Assembly (NCBI GenBank): GCA_036264445.1
Contig: DATAQW010000376.1
Location: 1-12,631, forward strand
Source: Pseudacidobacterium sp036264445
GTDB taxonomy: Bacteria > Acidobacteriota > Terriglobia > Terriglobales > Acidobacteriaceae
DNA length: 12,631 nt
Direction: 5' to 3'
Below are positions 7,901 through 12,631 of the stretch, piece after piece. The number at the start of each line of letters is the position of its first letter. Positions within the stretch are counted from its first letter, which is position 1. The notes beneath the pieces are model-generated. The model was not told the origin of the DNA. It made no database searches and worked only from the letters and a program-made list of their open reading frames with translations. The translations under genes and the position numbers were made by a program.

Positions 7901-9078
7901 ACTCGATCGAAGATCTGGCGCAGCTCATTCACGATCTGCGGCGCGTGAATCCGAAGGCAGCGATTGGGGTGAAGCTGGTCTCCGAACTGGGCGTGGGCAC
8001 TGTTGCGGCTGGCGTGGCCAAAGCTTACGCCGACTATATTGTTATTGCCGGACACAATGGCGGAACAGGCGCTTCACCTCTTTCCAGCATCAAGTACGCG
8101 GGCAATCCGTGGGAGCTCGGGCTTGCCGAAGCGCAACAGGTGCTCATCCAGAATGGACTGCGCGGCCGTGTACGCCTGCGTACTGATGGCGGCCTGCGCA
8201 CTGCGAAGGATGTTCTGTACGCCGCGATGCTGGGAGCAGATGAGTTTGCCTTCGGCACCGCCGTGCTTGTCGCTCTCGGTTGCGACATGGCGCGGCAATG
8301 TCATCTCAACACCTGTCCGACGGGCATTGCCACGCAGCGTCCTGACTTGCGTGCAAAGTTCCGCGGACGCGCTGAACATCTGGTGAAGTTCTTTGAAGAA
8401 CTCGCGCGCGATATTCAGGCATTGCTTGCCAAGCTCGGTCTGCCATCGCTGGAAGCAGCGGTTGGCCGCACAGACCTGCTCGACCAGGTGCGTTTTGATG
8501 GCGCGCTCGATCTCAAGCCGTTGATTGCTGCTCCGGTGAAGGGTGAGATTCACTGGCAAGGCAAGCGCAATCTGCGTCCTGAAGAAGATACACCAATCGA
8601 CGACGCATGGGTCGAGCCAGCGGTCGCTGCATACAAGGCGGGGTCGCCATTCGAACTCAAAGCCGGCGTTACTAATCAAGACCGTACTCTCGGCGCCCGG
8701 CTGGCGGGTGAGCTTGCCTTGCTGCAGGACTATGGCGTTGATCCGCAAGCACCCATCGCTTTCCGCCTGCGCGGGACTTCGGGCCAGTCGTTCGGAGCCT
8801 TTGCTGTGCCCGGAATGACGCTGACGCTCGAAGGGCTGGCCAATGATTTTGTTGGCAAGGGCCTTTGTGGCGGCGAGATCATTCTTCGCGGTCAGGGCCG
8901 TGCTGCGCTCGAAAGCGAAAGACACGTGATCCTGGGCAACGTGGCGCTTTACGGAGCCACCAGTGGTACGCTCTTTGCTGCCGGCCGGGCGGGTGAACGC
9001 TTTGCTGTTCGCAATTCCGGAGCTCTTGCTGTTGTTGAAGGCATTGGTGACCATGGCTGTGAATATATGACTGGCTGA
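4906..9078 (+). CDS. gltB: Glutamate synthase large subunit, ended early by an in-frame TGA
   Basis: Converts glutamine plus 2-oxoglutarate to two glutamates. 1390 residues precede the stop. In order: a 36-residue propeptide, nucleophile C37 (ESCGVGF) of the class II amidotransferase, HNGEIN at 252-257, a central domain (about 450-760), the FMN/2-oxoglutarate domain with KPGEGGQLPG (about 960) and GHNGGTGASPLSS (about 1050), the 3Fe-4S cysteines C1126, C1132 and C1137 (C-x5-C-x4-C), then the GXGXG beta-helix domain from about 1230. The frame stops at TGA 9076-9078, right after CEYMTG. The family, e.g. E. coli, continues with Gly, and codons 9079-9369 continue the protein in the same frame. 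Adding them gives 1487 residues, the normal size. The ATG at 4906 is the first after a stop at 4897 and has no clear Shine-Dalgarno sequence. No gltD is adjacent, so the electron donor is unknown. Confidence 0.93.
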   Translation: MGYITFFDSPVIPERQGVSPASARPSLIDPRFEHESCGVGFIATLKHNPSHDILQKALTALARLAHRGAVAADGKSSDGIGICTGIPREFLLESAGVSLAPEAPFAVGVVFFPQDVPECRAELELSLAAQNCSVLAWRDVPTRPEVLGEIALSTMPVIRHVLITSNDGEQLNRRLYLARKQFERSGAPGYVCSLSSTTLIYKSMCAGRLLPEFYPDLANPRFITPFAVFHQRYATNVAPSWDRAQPFRMLAHNGEINTVWGNRARMDARAATLPEELKPLFSPDGSDSTSLDEMLELLANNGRTVAESVRLLLPPAQEKGNSAFFAYNEDLMEPWDGPAAISFTDGRFVGAALDRNGLRPCRFFVTDDLVVVGSEAGLVDLDPEKVVHSGRLGPGEMLVADIEKQKFYENEELLQIFDNAAPQYENLLEETTLDPNTPIAAIESADLTRLQLGFGYTREDVKMILQPMVADGKDAVWSMGDDTPLAPLARTPRPVYAYFRQRFAQVTNPPIDSLREACVVQLHTRLGPWPDLLNKKAPLPGLSLSSPFLSLGQCEALRTRQHGLTDELPLAVLDCVFNPACNLVTALDDLCAKAIDLVRGGAAILLLTDRTCSQQAIPIPMALATGAVHHALIRAGERTRVGLAVEAGDCRDLHHGAVLLGMGAGAVCPWLALETARATSPEKGEENLLHALDLGLAKIMSKMGISVVDSYRGAHLFDSIGLSQEVIDKCFFGTPAPLGGIGFVVLEGTIRDQWLASFNEDAKLGEAQGGTTTAVKDLPDYGWVRFRKADKAEPHSWQPQTVRLLQTVVGTARSATAVVEPGQAWAAFASIAVEKEPAVLRDLLEIRPAGDPLAFDQVEPAPNYYKRFIASAMSLGSLSPEAHQTITAAMNMLGGRSNTGEGGEDRAVYDPHGELPLNGTNVPAHLLNNKIKQVASARFGVTAEYLMNAEEIEIKIAQGSKPGEGGQLPGHKVTELIARLRHAQPGIQLISPPPHHDIYSIEDLAQLIHDLRRVNPKAAIGVKLVSELGVGTVAAGVAKAYADYIVIAGHNGGTGASPLSSIKYAGNPWELGLAEAQQVLIQNGLRGRVRLRTDGGLRTAKDVLYAAMLGADEFAFGTAVLVALGCDMARQCHLNTCPTGIATQRPDLRAKFRGRAEHLVKFFEELARDIQALLAKLGLPSLEAAVGRTDLLDQVRFDGALDLKPLIAAPVKGEIHWQGKRNLRPEEDTPIDDAWVEPAVAAYKAGSPFELKAGVTNQDRTLGARLAGELALLQDYGVDPQAPIAFRLRGTSGQSFGAFAVPGMTLTLEGLANDFVGKGLCGGEIILRGQGRAALESERHVILGNVALYGATSGTLFAAGRAGERFAVRNSGALAVVEGIGDHGCEYMTG
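9076..9078 (+). other. In-frame TGA interrupting gltB at a conserved glycine
   Basis: The codons read ACT GGC TGA ATG GTA, where the family has T-G-G-x-V (E. coli LTGGEVTILG as I recall it). A single G-to-T change from GGA explains the stop. Frame and sequence on both sides are intact, so this is a lone nonsense change, a base-call error, or a codon that is read through. UGA is a normal stop elsewhere here, for example at the end of argC. Confidence 0.9.
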
Positions 9079-9369
9079 ATGGTAGCGATCCTTGGCAGCA
9101 CGGGCATCAACTTCGGAGCAGGCCTGACCGGCGGACTGGCGTGGGTCTTTGATGAGGACGGCAGGTTTCTCAAGGAACACCTCCACCACGCGGACTTCCT
9201 CATGGCTGAACCATACGACTCGCTCGATGCTGAAGCACAGGAGAGCATACGCAAACTCATAGCGACGCATGCCGAGAAGACCGGCAGCACACGTGCGAAG
9301 TGGTTGCTCTCAGAATGGGAGCGATTCAGCGAGCGTTTTGTACGGCTGACACCGAAGCCTCAGGCATAA
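9079..9369 (+). CDS. gltB: C-terminal 96 residues of GltB beyond the internal stop
   Basis: Continues gltB in the same frame directly after the TGA. ILGSTGINFGAGLTGGLAWV (first 25 residues) is the last part of the GXGXG beta-helix domain, with glycine spacing as in intact GltB. The helical end with HAEKTGSTRAKWLLSEW matches the usual C-terminus, and the stop at 9367 is where the family ends. An ATG follows the TGA at once, so a ribosome could restart here and make a separate fragment, but there is no Shine-Dalgarno sequence. I see no decay such as frameshifts in this part. More likely the end of a single 1487-residue protein than an independent gene. Confidence 0.85.
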   Translation: MVAILGSTGINFGAGLTGGLAWVFDEDGRFLKEHLHHADFLMAEPYDSLDAEAQESIRKLIATHAEKTGSTRAKWLLSEWERFSERFVRLTPKPQA

Positions 9370-9416
9370 ACCGATAACCAATGCGGGGCACAGTATTGGT
9401 ATGTAGCTGATACTCA

Positions 9417-9460
9417 AAATCAGAAGACCCTTTCGGAAATTCGAAAAGGGCTTTTGATTT
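9417..9460. terminator. Long hairpin, probable bidirectional terminator
   Basis: Left arm AAATCAGAAG-A-CCCTTTCG (9417-9435), loop GAAATT (9436-9441), right arm CGAA-A-AGGG-CTTTTGATTT (9442-9460). The arms pair over about 18 positions with one G-T pair and one extra A on each side. On the plus strand the 3' arm is T-rich (CTTTTGATTT). It lies 47 bases after gltB and between convergent genes, so it can serve gltB and, more weakly, the TPR gene. The rest of 9370-9554 is AT-rich without a recognisable gene. Confidence 0.72.
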
Positions 9461-9554
9461 CCTGCTGTGCTCGTGCAAATAGGAGAAAATTACGGCACTC
9501 AGTTCCAATCTTTTTGAATTGAAAAAAATTACTCGTGTAAAAACCGAACCTGTT

Positions 9555-12251
9555 CTAAAGAGTTCCGGAATCGGGCCAGGGAGGCAGACTCGAGCTCTTA
9601 TTGTCCAGTGCGTCCATCATGGCGACAAGAAGTTTTATTCTGCTTTGCCCAAGGGAGCTTCTTGGATCAGCAAGAACTTTTCTTGCCCCTGTAAAAATCC
9701 AGCTGATACCATCCTTGCCCTGGCTGAACTTATTAGCAGCTTCAGACCATGAATCAAAATCCTGCTTGAATTCGCTCGTCTGTCCTTCGCGCATTGCAAC
9801 CCATAGACGGTAAAGGTAGATCAGAGATGCGTTCCTCGGAGTTGGATCAGGCTGCCTTAAAGCGATGTCAAGCCAATTCCGCGCTGTCTTGTCATCGCCG
9901 TCCAGTATCGCGGTTTCCGCCAGATTCAGCCAGTCATCCGCGGCTGTCGATCCGGTTGTTGGGACAGAGAGGGCGGCATTTTTGGCAGCCTGATAAGCGC
10001 AATGAAAGTCAAACACATATTCAGAACAGACAAACATAAGGATGTTTGATGTGACCTGATCTTTGGGGTCTTTTGCGGCAAGACGTTCGAACCTGATCTT
10101 GGTCTCAGTATCTTTGTTGAGAGAATGATTTGCCCGCATGAAGACGCCGTATGCCGCCTGATATTTGTTGTCGACCAATTGTGAAGCGATATCGGCGGCC
10201 TCTTTGTACTGCGCTACGATCTCTGGTGGTAGTTTCGCAACTTCTGTAACTGCGGGATCGAGTAGCTTGTCCTCCATGCACATTTTTTCCCGCGTTTCCC
10301 TCTCCATGATTTCAAATTTTTCGCCCCGGCTCCACGCCGCTTCTTTGCAACGCGCATCGAGCAGGGTCGCATTGGCGATCATATAAGAGGCATCATCATT
10401 CGTCGGCTGAATGTGGTAAGCCTCGTCAGCCGCCTTCGCAGCATCTTCATAATCGGCATGGTTGATATCATCCTGGCTGAGAATGCGTTTGGCCCACTCG
10501 CGTATGTAAGCGGGTACCTGTGCGGCATCGAACTTCCCAACTTCGGCTACTAAATCCTGCAGATGCTGTCTGTCGCCGTCCACCAATTCAACCCGGGCGC
10601 TAACGGTATAAAGCAGAGCCAGCACATCGGGGTCGTTGGGATGGTGATCCAGCGCAGCTTTGAATTCACCTCTTGCTTTGGCCCGGTTTTCCGCGTTCCA
10701 GTTGGTGCGCAAGATCAGCTCCCATTTCTGCTCGGTCAGAATCCCGTATTCATTGGATACCGGGACCCCCGCCGATAGAGCCTCACGCAGAGAGGTCTCC
10801 GCCGCGTTGATATCTGTGCCCTGAAGCTTATTAACGATGCTTTTGGCAGATTCATGCAGAGGTTGAGAGTCGGAATCCTTGGTGGATACTTTCAGCCCTT
10901 CGATCAAGGACCGGAGCGCGTCCAGCGACTTGCTCAGGTAGAGGTAGACCTGTGCCTTGCTGCCGTAGACTGCTGCCTGTTTCGGATCCAGCTTCAAGGA
11001 GTTGTCATACACGCTCAGTGCTTGTTCCCATTTGTATGTGTTGCGATACCCATCCCCGAGCAGATTCAGCAGCTGAGCCTGTTCCGCAGGCGCGACTTGA
11101 TTTTGTTCGACTAGGCTTTCGGCTTTTTCCAGCGATGTGACGGCATCCCCAGCTTTCCCCGCACGCAACTGGGCCTTGCCCAGCAGGAAAAAGACATTCC
11201 ATGAGTTTGGATTTTTCAGCGCATCAACTGACAACAATGTGACCGCATCCTGCGCGCCTGCGCACTCACCTTCCGGCGGACACTGGTCCAGCAGGTGATT
11301 GATCTGGTCGACTTTCATCGCTTCGTCAAACCCTGTCAATTGAAGGTGCACGGCCGCTAGGACTTCTGGAAGTCCCCGAATCACTTCGTTGGTGACGGCT
11401 TCATAGAATTTGAGCAGCTGGTCGCTTGAGCCGGTCACCAATTGAAGCGGATAAGGCTTTCCATCCGCTTCTATCTTCATATCAGCGGTGACAGTGGCAT
11501 TCCAGGGAATCGGTAGCCGCGATTTCTGAAACGTAATGTGTCCAGTGATTCTGTAATTGGATGGAGTGGCGACCTTATAGTCATCAGGCCACTTGGCGAT
11601 CTCGTCAACAAGTGCTTTGCGAACACCGGCGGCGATATCTTTCTGCTGCTGCAAATCGCTATCGATTTGAAAGACGGTCACATCAATCTGCGTTGGAGGG
11701 ACCGCTTTTTGAATTTTAAAAGCGATCGCATGTGCCGCGATCGTAATCGCGTCCAGTGCCTGGTTGGGAGTAAAGGGCAATGCATCCTGAAAAACAGGCT
11801 GGACGTCCTTTTGTCCGCAGGTATGCTTCTCTACCTCGTAACTCAGCAGGATTTCTGACCGTTGTCCTTGCGCTTCAATCTGGCCCTCCACCGTATAAAA
11901 GTCGCCGGAGGAGACGACCGCAGTCGGTAGCACCTGGGCCGTCTGGCCCGCCTGGGGCCGCGAGCCTTGGTTAACCTGAGCCTGCGCCTCTTCGCACGAA
12001 GGCGGTGCCTGGACACGCCGCACTGTTACCGATGGGATTTCCTGCAGCCTTATTTTGATAAGGTCGCTTGTGAATGTATTCAGATTCCCTAATTTGCTCG
12101 CGAGTTCAGGCGGCAATTTCTGTTGGAAGTCCACGACGTAAACAGGGGGTTGTTGCGGGATTGACACCGTCTGTTGCGCTGCTATGCCTGTCGGCCCTGC
12201 GCATATCATGAATGCAAGAGCAAATGGGCGAATTGGCTTCTTAATCATCAT
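9555..12251 (-). CDS. Exported TPR protein with two TolB-N/FlgO-like modules, function unknown
   Basis: I do not recognise a named family. The 898 residues start with a Sec signal peptide (KK, hydrophobic 9-18, cleavage near GIAA-QQ at about 25), so it should be periplasmic or exported. Residues about 37-183 (VYVVDF, then YTVEGQIEAQGQRSEILLSY) and 189-300 (IDVTVFQ, then YRITGHITF) each look like the alpha/beta TolB-N/FlgO/CsgG-like module often found before TPRs. Helical repeats follow: LLGKAQLRAGKAGDAVTSLEKA (357-378), LLGDGYRNTYKWEQALSVYDNSLKLDP (398-423), YGSKAQVYLYLSKSLDALRSL (429-449), then weaker ones to the end. Eight cysteines remain in the mature protein (86, 145, 324, 330, 635, 658, 742, 751), suiting disulfides. 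Start ATG 12251 has GGGG 9 bases upstream; the frame also opens at TTG 12257 and ATG 12248. It begins 2 bases after the upstream gene's stop. Such proteins usually act as scaffolds or chaperones for partners. Confidence 0.85.
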   Translation of the reverse strand: MMIKKPIRPFALAFMICAGPTGIAAQQTVSIPQQPPVYVVDFQQKLPPELASKLGNLNTFTSDLIKIRLQEIPSVTVRRVQAPPSCEEAQAQVNQGSRPQAGQTAQVLPTAVVSSGDFYTVEGQIEAQGQRSEILLSYEVEKHTCGQKDVQPVFQDALPFTPNQALDAITIAAHAIAFKIQKAVPPTQIDVTVFQIDSDLQQQKDIAAGVRKALVDEIAKWPDDYKVATPSNYRITGHITFQKSRLPIPWNATVTADMKIEADGKPYPLQLVTGSSDQLLKFYEAVTNEVIRGLPEVLAAVHLQLTGFDEAMKVDQINHLLDQCPPEGECAGAQDAVTLLSVDALKNPNSWNVFFLLGKAQLRAGKAGDAVTSLEKAESLVEQNQVAPAEQAQLLNLLGDGYRNTYKWEQALSVYDNSLKLDPKQAAVYGSKAQVYLYLSKSLDALRSLIEGLKVSTKDSDSQPLHESAKSIVNKLQGTDINAAETSLREALSAGVPVSNEYGILTEQKWELILRTNWNAENRAKARGEFKAALDHHPNDPDVLALLYTVSARVELVDGDRQHLQDLVAEVGKFDAAQVPAYIREWAKRILSQDDINHADYEDAAKAADEAYHIQPTNDDASYMIANATLLDARCKEAAWSRGEKFEIMERETREKMCMEDKLLDPAVTEVAKLPPEIVAQYKEAADIASQLVDNKYQAAYGVFMRANHSLNKDTETKIRFERLAAKDPKDQVTSNILMFVCSEYVFDFHCAYQAAKNAALSVPTTGSTAADDWLNLAETAILDGDDKTARNWLDIALRQPDPTPRNASLIYLYRLWVAMREGQTSEFKQDFDSWSEAANKFSQGKDGISWIFTGARKVLADPRSSLGQSRIKLLVAMMDALDNKSSSLPPWPDSGTL

Positions 12252-12253
12252 GC

Positions 12254-12631
12254 TCAATTGCCCCGTATCATGTGTGCATGTGTATCTTCAAGTCCGGCAA
12301 GTTCGTTTACTATCAGCGGGAAAATCCTTGTCTTGAGGCACCGGTCCCTTCCCTCTGACCCGCCACCTGCGTGGGCCATATTGCATGGTGGGTATATTTT
12401 GTCGATTTTTGTGTGAATCTGTTCGTTGTTAATTTGTTGATGATTTGACTCAACTTTCAGCTCAATTGTCAGTGAGTCGCCTTCATCGGCCTCGATCAGC
12501 GTAACGACGTCGCAATACTTCTTCTGATCGTTACACTCTCCAATTAAAGTAGAAAAATCTTCTTTGGATTTTGGTTCAATTCTGGTTGTCCAATAGTTTT
12601 GCCGGTCGGACACGACATCAAAAAAATCCTG
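12254..12631 (-). CDS. Unrecognised gene, 3' part only (cut by right window edge)
   Basis: The frame is open from the window edge to a TGA at 12254, giving 125 residues of a longer protein. I recognise no family. The first 55 or so residues are charged and coding-like (KSKEDFSTLIGECN, DVVTLIEADEGDSLTIELKVES). The last 55 (KIYPPCNMAHAGGGSEGRDR and on) are less convincing and use rarer codons such as AGG and ATA, so the true end could differ if there is a frameshift. A GTG at 12613 could be an internal start, but the open frame to the edge argues for a longer gene. The stop lies 2 bases before the ATG of the TPR gene, which suggests one transcript and a related job. It is visibly more A+T-rich than the arginine and gltB genes. 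Confidence 0.5.
   Translation of the reverse strand, partial: QDFFDVVSDRQNYWTTRIEPKSKEDFSTLIGECNDQKKYCDVVTLIEADEGDSLTIELKVESNHQQINNEQIHTKIDKIYPPCNMAHAGGGSEGRDRCLKTRIFPLIVNELAGLEDTHAHMIRGN

Noticed and set aside
9076..9078. The internal gltB TGA as selenocysteine, or as glycine in a variant genetic code
   Set aside because: The family has glycine here, not cysteine, and I see no convincing SECIS-like hairpin. UGA also serves as a normal stop for argC, so a UGA-glycine code is unlikely.
8074..9270. A 398-codon open frame on the minus strand
   Set aside because: It lies wholly antisense to the conserved gltB, resembles no protein family I know, and such shadow frames are common opposite coding DNA of this composition.
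9519..9752. A 77-codon open frame on the plus strand after the terminator
   Set aside because: Most of it is antisense to the end of the TPR gene, there is no ribosome site, and the sequence is not protein-like.
12190..12251. A lipoprotein signal in the TPR protein (Cys at residue 17 in FMIC)
   Set aside because: The residue before the cysteine is Ile, where a lipobox needs Gly, Ala or Ser; a normal Sec signal with cleavage near residue 25 fits better.

Overview
The window looks like a chromosomal stretch of core nitrogen and amino-acid metabolism from a Gram-negative, moderately GC-rich bacterium, most likely an Acidobacteriota (Terriglobia-type). That placement rests on the feel of the proteins and a secreted TPR protein of a style common there. 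It is an inference from memory, not from a search.

Left part (about 1-4770, minus strand): a compact arginine-biosynthesis operon reading right to left, argR-argC-argB-argD-argF-argG. Genes are separated by 2 to 89 bases or overlap (ATGA at argC/argB, 8 bases at argD/argF). Only the first 15 codons of argG lie in the window. The operon starts with its own repressor. Upstream of argR sits a strong promoter (TTGACA-N17-TATACA) covered by two ARG-box-like palindromes whose centres are exactly 21 bp apart, the spacing expected for an ArgR hexamer. The second box runs into the argR start codon. The set covers acetylglutamate to argininosuccinate except for deacetylation. The acetylation/deacetylation genes and argH are not in the window.

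Middle (4906-9369, plus strand): gltB, the large subunit of glutamate synthase, diverges from argR. It would supply the glutamate that is both precursor and amino donor of the arginine pathway. Its reading frame is broken by a single in-frame TGA at 9076-9078, exactly where the family has the second glycine of a T-G-G motif. The remaining 96 codons continue in the same frame and look intact. No gltD follows. A long imperfect hairpin (9417-9460) closes the unit and faces the convergent gene.

Right part (9555-12631, minus strand): a large exported TPR protein of unknown function with two apparently tandem TolB-N/FlgO-like modules and eight mature cysteines, preceded 2 bases upstream by the 3' end of an unrecognised gene that runs off the right edge.

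Most noteworthy: the internal stop in gltB, the phased ArgR operator over promoter and start codon, the apparent lack of Shine-Dalgarno sequences at the two divergent starts, and the unknown two-gene exported TPR unit. I see no CRISPR array, mobile element, tRNA or rRNA.
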